Positions 8,931-18,431 of a DNA stretch of 37,407 bases are shown piece by piece; the first letter of the stretch is position 1, and each line of letters begins with the position of its first letter. Where the stretch lies: the NCBI GenBank assembly GCA_030605765.1, contig JAUWHP010000038.1:1-37407 (forward strand), given 5' to 3'. The notes below the pieces were generated by a model. That model saw only the letters and a program-made list of their open reading frames with translations, did no database searches and was not told the DNA's origin. The position numbers were made by a program, and so were the translations under genes. Source of the stretch: Dehalococcoidia bacterium. Lineage in GTDB: Bacteria > Chloroflexota > Dehalococcoidia > GIF9 > AB-539-J10.

Positions 8931-9980
8931 TTATGCTTGAGTGGCGCTATTTTCTACGGAGGCCTCCCCTCCCTCACTCCTGGGTGGTGTAGGAGCAGCC
9001 GCCGAAGCTCTGATTTCACGCTCCAGTTGGGAAACAAGTTCAGGATGTTGTCTCAAGTAATCTTTGGCATTTTCCCTGCCTTGCCCCAACTTTGCCTCAT
9101 TGTAAGTAAAGAATGAGCCAGCTTTCTTGACTATGCCTGCTGGCACCCCTAAGTCAATCAGATCCCCTTCTTTGCTTATGCCATGATTGAACATTATGTC
9201 GAACTCAGCCTTGCGGAAAGGAGGAGCTACCTTATTCTTGACCACCCTGGCTCTCACCCTAGTGCCTATTATTTCAGAGCCCTGCTTAATAGGCTCACCC
9301 CGCCTTAAATCTATCCTCACCGAACTATAGAATTTGAGTGCTCTGCCGCCAGGAGTTACCTCAGGATTACCAAAAATGATGCCCACTTTCTCCCGTAGCT
9401 GATTAATAAAGATTACGGCTGTTCCGGACCTACCGATAGCAGCCGTCAGTTTTCTTAACGCCTGGGACATCAATCTAGCCTGCAAACCAACGTGGACATC
9501 GCCCATCTCACCTTCTATCTCCGCTCTGGGTACCAGGGCTGCCACGCTATCAATCACTATCACATCTACAGCACCACTTCTCACCAGAGTTTCAGTAATC
9601 TCTAAAGCTTGCTCCCCATTATCAGGCTGCGAAATGAGCAAATCATCTACCCCAACTCCGCAATTGGAGGCATATAAGGGGTCAAGAGCATGCTCAGCAT
9701 CGATGTATGCCACAATGCCACCACCCTTCTGAGCCTCAGCAATTATGTGCTGTGCAAGTGTACTTTTACCTGAGGCTTCAGAGCCAAATATTTCTGTAAC
9801 TCGCCCTCTAGGTATGCCACCTATCCCTAAAGCTAAATCAAGAGACAATGACCCGGTCGGAATAGCATTTTCTGACAATCGACAGGCAGTCTCGCCCAAC
9901 TTCATAATCGAACCTTTGCCAAATTGCCTTTCAATTTGCTCAATGGCTAATTCTACTGCCTTTTCTTTCCCCGTGGCCAT
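8931..9980 (-). CDS. recA: Recombinase RecA
   Basis: 349 aa; [13 protein letters not shown] Walker [50 protein letters not shown]; no intein. Confidence 0.99.
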   Translation of the reverse strand: MATGKEKAVELAIEQIERQFGKGSIMKLGETACRLSENAIPTGSLSLDLALGIGGIPRGRVTEIFGSEASGKSTLAQHIIAEAQKGGGIVAYIDAEHALDPLYASNCGVGVDDLLISQPDNGEQALEITETLVRSGAVDVIVIDSVAALVPRAEIEGEMGDVHVGLQARLMSQALRKLTAAIGRSGTAVIFINQLREKVGIIFGNPEVTPGGRALKFYSSVRIDLRRGEPIKQGSEIIGTRVRARVVKNKVAPPFRKAEFDIMFNHGISKEGDLIDLGVPAGIVKKAGSFFTYNEAKLGQGRENAKDYLRQHPELVSQLEREIRASAAAPTPPRSEGGEASVENSATQA

Positions 9981-10008
9981 TTTGAAATGCCTAAAAGTTA
10001 ACTAACCC

Positions 10009-10037
10009 ATCATACCGCAGGCAACAGGCTAAGTCAA
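10009..10037 (-). promoter_or_regulatory. Predicted sigma70-like promoter of recA
   Basis: Minus strand TTGACT (10037-10032), 17 bp spacer, TATGAT (10014-10009), 29 bp upstream of the recA start. Confidence 0.6.
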
Positions 10038-10066
10038 TGGAGCAAGGGGCAAATCAAATCCCTCCT

Positions 10067-10096
10067 TTGAAGATTGAGCGGGCAACAGGCTATAAT
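10067..10096 (+). promoter_or_regulatory. Predicted sigma70-like promoter of the B12-binding radical SAM gene
   Basis: TTGAAG (10067-10072), 18 bp spacer, TATAAT (10091-10096), 21 bp upstream of ATG 10118. Confidence 0.6.
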
Positions 10097-10117
10097 GCCT
10101 GAACTAAGAAAAACAAG

Positions 10118-11932
10118 ATGAAAAATCTTGATAGCATCTTAAACCAGGTTTCCAAGCCCGCTCGCTATACCGGAGGTGAATGGAATAGCGTTGCAAAAAA
10201 ATGGGTACCAACACACATCCGAATTGCCTTGTGCTATCCGGAGACCTATGAAATCGGCATGTCTAATATGGCACTACCTATTCTCTATGAGATACTGAAC
10301 TCTCAGCCAGATGTGCTGGCAGAAAGAGTCTATGCTCCATGGATAGACATGGAGGCGGTTTTGCGCAAGCAGAATATCCCACTTTTTAGCTTAGAATCTA
10401 AACACCCACTAAAGGAATTTGATATTATTGGCTTTTCCTTAGGCTACGAGCTTACCTATACCAACGTGCTGAATATCCTCGATTTAGCTCAGATTCCTTT
10501 ATTTAGCTCTCAGAGAGAACATTCTCATCCCCTGGTAATAGCCGGAGGGAGCTGCGCCTTTAATCCTGAGCCTATGGCTGATTTCATTGACCTGTTTGTA
10601 ATCGGCGAAGGCGAGGAAATAATACTGGAGCTGCTGGAGGTGCTTCGCGCATATAGGGGCAACAAAGCAGAGCTACTACGACAAGCCGTCAAGCTCGATG
10701 GTATATATGTTCCCAGTTTTTACCAAGTCGATTACAGAAAAAACGGCACTGTAAACAGCATTATGCCCCAGATACCTGAAGCTAAACCGAAGATTCAACG
10801 CCGGATAGTAACTAAACTGCCGCCACCAGTCACTAAGCCAGTTGTCCCTTACATAGCGGCAGTGCATGACCACGGCAGTATAGAAATTCAGCGAGGTTGC
10901 ACCCAGGGCTGCCGCTTCTGCCAAGCAGGAATGATTTACCGACCGGTGAGAGAGAGGCCACAGGAGGAAATAATAGACGCCGTAGGTAAGCTATCAAAAT
11001 ACTGTGGTTATAACGAGGTGTCTTTGCTCTCACTTAGTACTGGCGATTATTCTGCCATCGAGGAACTTGTCGCCAAGCTGTCACACCGGTATTGTGGAGA
11101 TAACTTGACTTTATCCTTACCCAGCCTGCGCCTAAATACAGCCGCAGTAAAGCTAATAGATTTATTAGCTTCACAGCGCAAAATAACGTTGACCTTCGCT
11201 CCTGAGGCTGGAAGTGAGAGGTTACGCCGCGTCATCAATAAAAGTATCTCCGAAGGCACGATATTGAAAATGCTAGCTGCCGCTCTGGACAGAGGCGGGG
11301 CGAACCTCAAGTTATATTTTATGGTGGGGCTGCCCAGCGAAACTACTGACGATATGCACAGCATCGTTGAACTGGTGGCTAAGATACAGCACTTAGGGCG
11401 AAAATTTAAACTACGAATTAGCATCTCTATCCTTATTCCCAAAGCTCATACTCCCTGCCAGTGGTTAGCCCAGGAAACAGAGGAGCAACTACTCCCCAAA
11501 TATGGCATACTAAAGCAAGGTTTGCGCCGAGAACAAGTACAATTTTCATGGTCTGACCCCAAAGCCAGCCAAATTGAAGCAGCCTTATCCCGGGGTGACC
11601 GCCGCTTAGCTAGAGTTATCCACCACGCCTGGCAGTTGGGCTGCAAATTCGATGCTCTGAGCGAACATTTTGATTATCAGAGATGGCTCAACGCTTTTGA
11701 AGAATGTGGACTTGAGCCTGCCTTCTACGCCAATCGGGAACGAGGCTTAGATGAGGTATTACCCTGGGGACATATTGATGCTGGAGTTACTCCCGAGTTC
11801 CTTAAGAGAGAATACCATAATCTCTGGCAAGAAAAGGAGACTTTGGATTGTCGACAGGGAAAGTGCCATGCTTGTGGGCTACAGCGCTGGCAAGTTAGCT
11901 GCCAAAGCGCCCTCGATTCTCTCCCGCTTTAA
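10118..11932 (+). CDS. B12-binding radical SAM protein, TIGR03960-type
   Basis: 604 aa; IEIQRGCTQGCRFCQAGMIYRPVRERP (CxxxCxxC), SLRLNTAAVKLIDLL, TFAPEAGSERLRRVINK, C-terminal LDCRQGKCHACGLQ. Confidence 0.9.
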   Translation: MKNLDSILNQVSKPARYTGGEWNSVAKKWVPTHIRIALCYPETYEIGMSNMALPILYEILNSQPDVLAERVYAPWIDMEAVLRKQNIPLFSLESKHPLKEFDIIGFSLGYELTYTNVLNILDLAQIPLFSSQREHSHPLVIAGGSCAFNPEPMADFIDLFVIGEGEEIILELLEVLRAYRGNKAELLRQAVKLDGIYVPSFYQVDYRKNGTVNSIMPQIPEAKPKIQRRIVTKLPPPVTKPVVPYIAAVHDHGSIEIQRGCTQGCRFCQAGMIYRPVRERPQEEIIDAVGKLSKYCGYNEVSLLSLSTGDYSAIEELVAKLSHRYCGDNLTLSLPSLRLNTAAVKLIDLLASQRKITLTFAPEAGSERLRRVINKSISEGTILKMLAAALDRGGANLKLYFMVGLPSETTDDMHSIVELVAKIQHLGRKFKLRISISILIPKAHTPCQWLAQETEEQLLPKYGILKQGLRREQVQFSWSDPKASQIEAALSRGDRRLARVIHHAWQLGCKFDALSEHFDYQRWLNAFEECGLEPAFYANRERGLDEVLPWGHIDAGVTPEFLKREYHNLWQEKETLDCRQGKCHACGLQRWQVSCQSALDSLPL

Positions 11933-12016
11933 GGGCAAAAGACCCTATTGGCATCTTCACAATAAGGGCAAGAATGTGAAGTCTCTACGGGGAAATCTGG
12001 ACTGAGCTATCTTAAA

Positions 12017-12943
12017 TCAAATCTCAAATTGCATGCCAGTGTGTAAAGGTGAGAATCTTTCTGCAAAGACAAGGTAAAGCTCAACCTGCGCCTCGAACCC
12101 CGTGCAGTGGCCAGCGCACATCCAGGCCGGATTCAGCTTAGAAAGTGCATCAACCGTCCTTTTTATTCGACCGTCAGGTGCCCCAACAAGATGTAATCCA
12201 CCGATAATAGCCTCTATTTTCTCACAACTGGTTAATTTTATAGCATGCCTGGCAATATTAACGATTCCAGCATGGCTGCAACCTGTTACAATTACCAGAC
12301 CTTTCCCTTTAACATTGGCTATAACAGAAATATCGTCGAGCATAGAGTCATCTTTGACTTTCCCGTTTTCTATAGTTTTCAGCCCTATGCCCACTCCCTC
12401 AAAATCAGTCTGTCTCTTCACTTCGCCAGTCGTCGTAATCCCGGGCATGAGCATAACAGGGTCTTTAGTGAGAAAAAGGCTGGCGCCAGTTTTCTTTATT
12501 TCCTCCTCCGAATCTGTCTGCATGACGCCCACATGCTCAATACAGGGGTCCGTGAGGAAATTCAGGCGGAATATGTCTGAATGAGCGATTACAGGAATAT
12601 CACCTTTACCCATCTCCTTGAGCATACTCACCACTCCCTGTGTATGGTCGTAGTGGCAATGAGTTAGCACTATGGCATCAATAGTCGCTGGGGAAATATG
12701 CATAAGCCTCATATTGTTAAGAAGGGCTTGTGAATTTTGACCCACATCAACCAGTATTCTTCTTGTATTCGAGCCCTTTGTTCCTTCAAGAAAGAAGGAA
12801 ACTCCATGTTGTGCTAAATATGGGCTTTCGTAAAGGACAGAATCTTCCACCAGAACTGTAATTCTTAAACCATCCAGTTCGCCAGTTTTCCCCATATTTT
12901 GTTCCGCCATAGAAACTCGACTTACCAGATAGCGTGCTACCAC
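12017..12943 (-). CDS. MBL-fold metallohydrolase
   Basis: 308 aa; VLTHCHYDHTQGV (HxHxDH), VTGCSHAGIVNIA, IGGLHLVGA; true start may be an internal Met (MAEQNMGKTGELDG). Confidence 0.87.
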   Translation of the reverse strand: MVARYLVSRVSMAEQNMGKTGELDGLRITVLVEDSVLYESPYLAQHGVSFFLEGTKGSNTRRILVDVGQNSQALLNNMRLMHISPATIDAIVLTHCHYDHTQGVVSMLKEMGKGDIPVIAHSDIFRLNFLTDPCIEHVGVMQTDSEEEIKKTGASLFLTKDPVMLMPGITTTGEVKRQTDFEGVGIGLKTIENGKVKDDSMLDDISVIANVKGKGLVIVTGCSHAGIVNIARHAIKLTSCEKIEAIIGGLHLVGAPDGRIKRTVDALSKLNPAWMCAGHCTGFEAQVELYLVFAERFSPLHTGMQFEI

Positions 12944-12967
12944 CGTAAAACTGCGATAGCACGCTAT
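12929..12967. repeat. 11 bp inverted repeat at the 5' end of the MBL gene
   Basis: ATAGCGTGCTA (12929-12939) and TAGCACGCTAT (12957-12967) are perfect inverted repeats, 17 nt loop. Confidence 0.75.
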
Positions 12968-13005
12968 TTCCTCTATCTTATATCAAGAACCAAAATTGCT
13001 ATAGT

Positions 13006-14178
13006 TTACATACTCCAGGCAACTGTCTCTATGGCAACGTTTTTATAGCCAGTTTCAGTCGTAGCATCCTTCACCACTTGCCAAATCTCAAAGGTACCGG
13101 CGGTGCGATCGCCTATTTCGTTAAAGGTGATACGGCCTGTAGCACCATCGAATTCAAGCCCGGTCAAAGCAACCCTTATGGCTTCACCATCATAGACGCC
13201 GGCTGCCTCTATTGCCTTAGCGGCTGCCCATACCGCGTCATACATGCTATCGCAGTAGACCTCAGGAGCTTCTCCGAATTCCTCCTCGTATGCCGTCTTA
13301 AAGTGCTCATTCACTGAGCCTGAGCCTACAGTCCTGGTACCAGCAACAAATGTCTTCTCCATAAGTTCAGCAGAGCTCCGTTCTGCAAACAATCCTGAAC
13401 CATAGTTGCCATCACAGCCCATCCAGGCAATCTCATCCAAACCCATATCTAAAGCTTGCTTGAAGACTATGATGCCATCGTCACAGTAAGAACAGCAAAA
13501 AACCACATCTGGACCGCTATCCTTAATTTGCTGTAGCTCAGCGCGATAGTCCTTTCCACCCTCGGCATATCGCACCGCTGCCACATGCTCTCCCTGCCAT
13601 CCCTCCGCTTGGAGCCGACCAACAATCGCTTCCTCTAAACCTTTGCCATAAGTATTATCCAGAACTATGGTGGCCAGCTTAGTATAGCCCTTATCCATGA
13701 TGATATCAGCTAACACGTTACCTTGAGCATCGTCCCGAAGACATGTACGGAAGAACCACTCCGTCCCATCTTTCTCGGAAAGCGGGATTCCCGTGGCCGA
13801 TGGTGTTATCAACGGGACTTTCTGTTCTTTCACATATGGTATCGCCAGCAAAGAAGCGCCTGTGATCATGGGGCCAGCGATCACCTCTACACCGTCTATC
13901 TCCACCATCTTCTTAATTCTAGCAAACCCAGCATCCGCCTCTGTCTTGCCATCCTCTTCCACTAGCTCCACCTGCTTTCCCAACACCCCACCAGCAGCAT
14001 TGATTTCATCAACTGCCAGCCTGGCTCCATTTAGTATCCTGATACCCATGGCACCTAGCCCGCCAGTGGTATCCAACAGGCAGCCTATTTTGATTGTCCC
14101 AGTTTCCGCCGGTGCGCAGGCTACCGCTGGAATTAGAAGACTCAAAACAGCTACCACCAGTAACAGTTTCTTAACCAT
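13006..14178 (-). CDS. Branched-chain amino acid-type ABC transporter substrate-binding protein (LivJ-like)
   Basis: 390 aa with lipoprotein-like signal (LLIPAVACAPAETG), IKIGCLLDTTGGLGAMGIRILNGARLAVDEINAAGG; adjacent to liv transporter genes. Confidence 0.93.
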   Translation of the reverse strand: MVKKLLLVVAVLSLLIPAVACAPAETGTIKIGCLLDTTGGLGAMGIRILNGARLAVDEINAAGGVLGKQVELVEEDGKTEADAGFARIKKMVEIDGVEVIAGPMITGASLLAIPYVKEQKVPLITPSATGIPLSEKDGTEWFFRTCLRDDAQGNVLADIIMDKGYTKLATIVLDNTYGKGLEEAIVGRLQAEGWQGEHVAAVRYAEGGKDYRAELQQIKDSGPDVVFCCSYCDDGIIVFKQALDMGLDEIAWMGCDGNYGSGLFAERSSAELMEKTFVAGTRTVGSGSVNEHFKTAYEEEFGEAPEVYCDSMYDAVWAAAKAIEAAGVYDGEAIRVALTGLEFDGATGRITFNEIGDRTAGTFEIWQVVKDATTETGYKNVAIETVAWSM

Positions 14179-14227
14179 ATCTCACCTCCTTCTAGAAATT
14201 CAATGTTGATTATGCATAAAATGCACG

Positions 14228-14962
14228 CTAGCTGTCAATACTCTTAGTCTCCAAACCTAAAAATCGCTGTTGAGAAGATTCCTCAGCAAATAGGGAATCA
14301 GCATCTCCCTCCATAACACAAGTGCCGTTAACCAGAACATAGCCGCGGCTAGAAACGCTCAAAGCCTTCTTGACGTTTTGCTCCACTATCATTATAGCTA
14401 CGTGATTTTCCTTTATCAGCCCCAGTTTGGACAGGATAACTGAAGCTGGCTTTGGAGATAAAGAAGCCAATGGCTCATCAAGCAACAAGACTTTTGGTTC
14501 CGCCATCATAGCTCTTCCTATAGCTAACATTTGCCTTTCCCCACCACTCAAATTCCCTGCCAAAGCACTTTTCCTTACCTCAAGCTCAGGAAACATCTCA
14601 TATATCTCGGTCATCCCAGCTTTGATAGAAGCTTTACTCTTTCTATGATAAGCCCCCATATCTAAATTTTCGCTTATGGTAAGATTAGGAAAGATATTAT
14701 TGATCTGAGGAACATAGCCTATACCGGAGCTCACCGCCCGATCCGGGGCTATTCCAGTGATGTCCTCGCCTTGGTAAAAAACATCGCCCTGAAACAGCCT
14801 GACAAAGCCGAGAAGGCTTTTGAGCAAAGTTGATTTGCCACTGCCATTGGGCCCCACGATAGCCACAATCTCACCCTCGGCAACCCTCACGGAAACATCA
14901 TGAACAATAACAACATCACCATAACCAGCACTGATATTTTCAGCCGAGAAGATAGGTTTCAT
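14228..14962 (-). CDS. livF: ABC transporter ATP-binding protein LivF-like
   Basis: 244 aa; GPNGSGKSTLLKSLLG, LSGGERQMLAIGRAMM, VLLLDEPLASLSP. Confidence 0.92.
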   Translation of the reverse strand: MKPIFSAENISAGYGDVVIVHDVSVRVAEGEIVAIVGPNGSGKSTLLKSLLGFVRLFQGDVFYQGEDITGIAPDRAVSSGIGYVPQINNIFPNLTISENLDMGAYHRKSKASIKAGMTEIYEMFPELEVRKSALAGNLSGGERQMLAIGRAMMAEPKVLLLDEPLASLSPKPASVILSKLGLIKENHVAIMIVEQNVKKALSVSSRGYVLVNGTCVMEGDADSLFAEESSQQRFLGLETKSIDS

Positions 14963-15838
14963 TTACCCTTCACCCAGATACGCTTGATAAAAAGCGGGGT
15001 CATTCATTACTTGCTGCGGTTCCCCCTGGGTCACTGTCCTCCCTTTATCCATAACATAAACCCAGGAAGCGAACTCAAACAATATCTCCAGCCTGTGCTC
15101 TACAATGAAAAATGTTGTGCCATTACGCGAGAAATCTTGCAATCTCTGAAATATGCTCTTGCCTAACACAGGGTTTATTCCCGCTGCCGGTTCGTCGAGG
15201 AGCAAAAGAGTGGGCTCAGCCATGAGTCCCCTGGCCAATTCCAGAAGCTTCCTCTGCCCTCCAGAAAGCTCACCAGCGGGCGAAAAAGCCAATTTGCCCA
15301 ATTCCACAAGCTCAAGGAGGTCCAGAGCTTCCTCTATCATCCCCCTTTCCTGTTCCTGCCACCCTTTTCGCCAGAAAAGACTATTTAATAACCTGTCACC
15401 CTGGTGACCTCGTGCCGCCACCAGCATGTTATCCAGTACACCCATTTGAAGAAATACCCGCGGTAACTGGAAGACGTTGACCAACCCCAACTTATAAATT
15501 TGGTGAGGAGCTAAATTATTAATGCAATTGCCGTTGAAATAAATAGCCCCCTGGTCAGGCTTGTGAAGACCAAGGATAGTGTTAAACAAGGTTGTCTTGC
15601 CACTGCCATTAGGTCCCACCAAACCACAGATGCCACCCTCTTTAACATCCATATTTACACCGTCGACGGCATAAACACCGCCAAAGTGCTTTCTAACCTC
15701 TCTTATTTTCAGTAGTGTTTCTTCCACAATAAACCGCCCTGTAACTTTTGTCTGTGGGGGGATACATACCAACGAAATTCTGGAAACTATACCGCTAGCA
15801 ATTACTCCTTTTACACGGCCCCTTCGCTCAGTGACCAC
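14963..15838 (-). CDS. livG: ABC transporter ATP-binding protein LivG-like; true start probably GTG at 15727
   Basis: GPNGSGKTTLFNTILG, LSGGQRKLLELARGLM, LLLLDEPAAGINP. The ~37 residues upstream of VEETLLKIREVRKHFGG do not look like LivG. Confidence 0.9.
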   Translation of the reverse strand: MVTERRGRVKGVIASGIVSRISLVCIPPQTKVTGRFIVEETLLKIREVRKHFGGVYAVDGVNMDVKEGGICGLVGPNGSGKTTLFNTILGLHKPDQGAIYFNGNCINNLAPHQIYKLGLVNVFQLPRVFLQMGVLDNMLVAARGHQGDRLLNSLFWRKGWQEQERGMIEEALDLLELVELGKLAFSPAGELSGGQRKLLELARGLMAEPTLLLLDEPAAGINPVLGKSIFQRLQDFSRNGTTFFIVEHRLEILFEFASWVYVMDKGRTVTQGEPQQVMNDPAFYQAYLGEG

Positions 15839-15858
15839 ATAAAGACGAAGATACGCAC

Positions 15859-15900
15859 ACCAAAGCGCTTATTAACTTCCCTTACTCTTAGCAGCGCTTC
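15859..15900 (-). pseudogene. Vestigial duplicate of the livG 5' coding end overlapping the livM 3' end
   Basis: Minus-strand frame EALLRVREVNKRFG parallels livG ETLLKIREVRKHFG 179 bp away; nucleotide differences are largely third-position. Confidence 0.5.
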
Positions 15901-16816
15901 TCTCATAGCGGGCCAGCTCCAATGCCTTTGTCTTAACAGAGCTCTCTTTTAGCAAACCCTGTGGCCTATAGAATAGAACTAGAATAATTAGAGCACCAAA
16001 TAGTATATATTGCAAGTTACTGGGATCAACAGGCAAAATCAAATAATCCTTAGCTATATTTGCCCCCCGATCAAAAACCTCTATCAGCATAGCGCCTACC
16101 AATACTCCCTTATTGTTAGCTGGCCCACCCAGAAGAACCATTATCCATACGGTAAAGGTAACCATCGGCATAAACATACCAGGAAGGATACACTGAAGAT
16201 ACTGAGCATAAAGCCCGCCAGCCACTCCGGCCATGGCAGAGCCTAGCATAAATATTTGAGCTTTGTATTTAGCCCTGTTCTTTCCTAACGCTTCAGCAGC
16301 TATCTCATCTTCCCTTATGGCTCGTATCACTCTGCCATAAGGAGAATTAGTCAATAGCTGAACCAGAAGAAAACAAACAAGTAGGCAGAGATAAACTAAG
16401 CCTATATTCACTAAAGCGTTCACACGAGGAGAAGCGCCCACCAATGAGATAGCGCGGGAAACACTGATTCCCCAATCGCCCCCAGCAATCCAATCCTCAC
16501 TCTTAACAATCAACCTTAAGATTTCACCGAAGGTCAAAACCACTATGGCCAGGTAGTCCGCCCTTAACCTCAAAGCAGGCAGAGAAACAAGCAAGCCAAA
16601 AACAGCCGAGACTAAGGCACCAGCTATAAGGCAAAGGTAAAAGGGGATACCAATTTGAGAAAGAAGAGCATAGGTATAAGCACCGGCGAGGAAGAAAGCT
16701 ACTTTGCCGAAATTGGCAAGCCCAGTAAAGCCAAACTCCAGGTTGAGGCTCAAGGCTACTATGCCAAAGATACCAATATACACAATCAGATCAAAGATAT
16801 AGAGTAACGGATCCAA
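15872..16816 (-). CDS. livM: Branched-chain amino acid ABC transporter permease LivM-like
   Basis: 314 aa polytopic; LGKNRAKYKAQIFMLGSAMAGVAGGLYAQYL, VMVLLGGPANNKGVLVGA. Confidence 0.92.
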   Translation of the reverse strand: MDPLLYIFDLIVYIGIFGIVALSLNLEFGFTGLANFGKVAFFLAGAYTYALLSQIGIPFYLCLIAGALVSAVFGLLVSLPALRLRADYLAIVVLTFGEILRLIVKSEDWIAGGDWGISVSRAISLVGASPRVNALVNIGLVYLCLLVCFLLVQLLTNSPYGRVIRAIREDEIAAEALGKNRAKYKAQIFMLGSAMAGVAGGLYAQYLQCILPGMFMPMVTFTVWIMVLLGGPANNKGVLVGAMLIEVFDRGANIAKDYLILPVDPSNLQYILFGALIILVLFYRPQGLLKESSVKTKALELARYERSAAKSKGS

Positions 16817-16817
16817 A

Positions 16818-17705
16818 CTAAGCCCTCCTAAACAGCATAGCCAACCCTTGCGGCCTCACAATTAAAGTTATTATCAATATCAAGAAAGCGATACCTATAC
16901 GATATGTCGTGGAAAGCCCCAGCATCGTCAAACCCACCACCCCCACATTTTCAGCTAAACCGATGATAAAGGCTGCGGCAATAGCACCATAAAAGTTGCC
17001 GATGCCGCCAAGTATGGCCACAGCAAACATAGGCAATATTACATCCCACCCTGTCATAGGCCAAATCTGGGTATCTGCACCACGAAATATGCCCGCAATT
17101 GCAGCCAGCCCAGCGCCAATGAACCAGGTTATCCATATCACTCTATCAGTGTTGATACCGGAAGCTAAGGCAAGCTCAGGGTTACTGGAAGTCGCCCTGA
17201 TAGCTTTGCCTATCTTGGTTCTCACCAGAAGAAAATGCATGATGAGTGCCAGGGATAAAGCAGTAACTATAAGCCATATCCACAGGGCAGTAACTCTCAA
17301 TCTGCCCACATCAAAGGCAGACCAGGTAGCAGTAAAATATACAGGCTCCCAGCTCCAAATAGCACCAATAGAGTGTCTGAGGATAAAGCCTAAGGCAATG
17401 GAAGTTACCATAAGATGAATTATAGTGGCTCCTCGCTTGGCTAGAGGCTGGAAGATGCCGCGGTAACATAGAAAACCCACAAGGCCGGTGCATAAGAAAG
17501 ACACAACAAAGGCTATTGGTAAGCTTAATCCCAGTTGCTCAGTTAGCAGGTAGCCAATAAAAGCACCTAAGGTGATAAGTTCCGCATGGGCAAAGTTGGG
17601 AAAATTAGACAGCCCATAGGTTAAGGTAAGGCCTACGGCTCCTAGAAGATAGAAACTTCCCGTAATCGCCGAGTTAAATAATACCTGTGCCCAGTTGACT
17701 TCCAT
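16818..17705 (-). CDS. livH: Branched-chain amino acid ABC transporter permease LivH-like
   Basis: 295 aa polytopic; GLTLTYGLSNFPNFAHAELITLGAFIGYLL, ASGINTDRVIWITWFIGAGLAAIAGIFRG. Confidence 0.92.
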   Translation of the reverse strand: MEVNWAQVLFNSAITGSFYLLGAVGLTLTYGLSNFPNFAHAELITLGAFIGYLLTEQLGLSLPIAFVVSFLCTGLVGFLCYRGIFQPLAKRGATIIHLMVTSIALGFILRHSIGAIWSWEPVYFTATWSAFDVGRLRVTALWIWLIVTALSLALIMHFLLVRTKIGKAIRATSSNPELALASGINTDRVIWITWFIGAGLAAIAGIFRGADTQIWPMTGWDVILPMFAVAILGGIGNFYGAIAAAFIIGLAENVGVVGLTMLGLSTTYRIGIAFLILIITLIVRPQGLAMLFRRA

Positions 17706-17707
17706 AA

Positions 17708-18379
17708 CTAAGCTGGTAAACGAGGTTTTAGTTGGGCTAAGTCCGCAAGCGATTCCTGGTGACTGTTCCCGGTTCTATCAAGATAAAACGCATTTATGCC
17801 AATCTGCTTCGGGTTAAGAAAATCAAATTGCCAGTTGTCACCTACATGGACAACTTCGTTAGGCTTGACATTCATTTCCCGACACACCTGGATATAGAAA
17901 TCAGGTGTTTTTAATTGCCTATAATGCGAACTGGAGGAAAAAATACGAGCAAAATAAGGCTCTATATCCTGCAATAGATGATGCAACAGTTCAAGCGGTG
18001 TACCTGAGGCAACTATCAATTCATATTGACTACCTAACAAAGAAAGTATTTCAACCACTTCAGGATAATAACACAGCTTATCCTGGCAGCTTTTTATCAC
18101 CGACTCAGGAGTACCCAAGTGCAAATACCTGAACCAGTAGTTTATATCATACCACTCTATTTTCTGGTCTCCGATTTTGTCATACTCCAGGGCAACAACT
18201 CTTTTAGCCTGGGCAAGTTCGATGCCATTCTTTTGAGCGTAAAAAGCTGGGATAGCTTCATGCCAAACAGTATGGGTAAAGTCCGGCGTCACCAGCGTTC
18301 CCTCAGCATCAAAAGAAATTACTTTAATACACCCTCGCAGGCTTTCACTTTCCACAGGGCCCTGATTAATCTGGCTCAT
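17708..18379 (-). CDS. HAD-superfamily hydrolase
   Basis: 223 aa; VISFDAEGTLV motif I, ELIVASGTPLELL motif II, VVHVGDNWQFDFLNPKQIGINAFYLDR motif IV. Confidence 0.85.
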   Translation of the reverse strand: MSQINQGPVESESLRGCIKVISFDAEGTLVTPDFTHTVWHEAIPAFYAQKNGIELAQAKRVVALEYDKIGDQKIEWYDINYWFRYLHLGTPESVIKSCQDKLCYYPEVVEILSLLGSQYELIVASGTPLELLHHLLQDIEPYFARIFSSSSHYRQLKTPDFYIQVCREMNVKPNEVVHVGDNWQFDFLNPKQIGINAFYLDRTGNSHQESLADLAQLKPRLPA

Positions 18380-18431
18380 TCAAATTGCTAATGTTAGCAT
18401 AACTGGAAGCTAGAAATCTATTTGCTAACTT

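Noticed and set aside
11751-12005. 84 aa plus-strand ORF overlapping the end of the radical SAM gene
   Set aside because: Alternative frame within a well-supported CDS; no recognisable domain.
12102-12584. Plus-strand ORFs of 160 and 111 aa inside the MBL gene
   Set aside because: Antisense shadow ORFs of a well-supported MBL-fold hydrolase.
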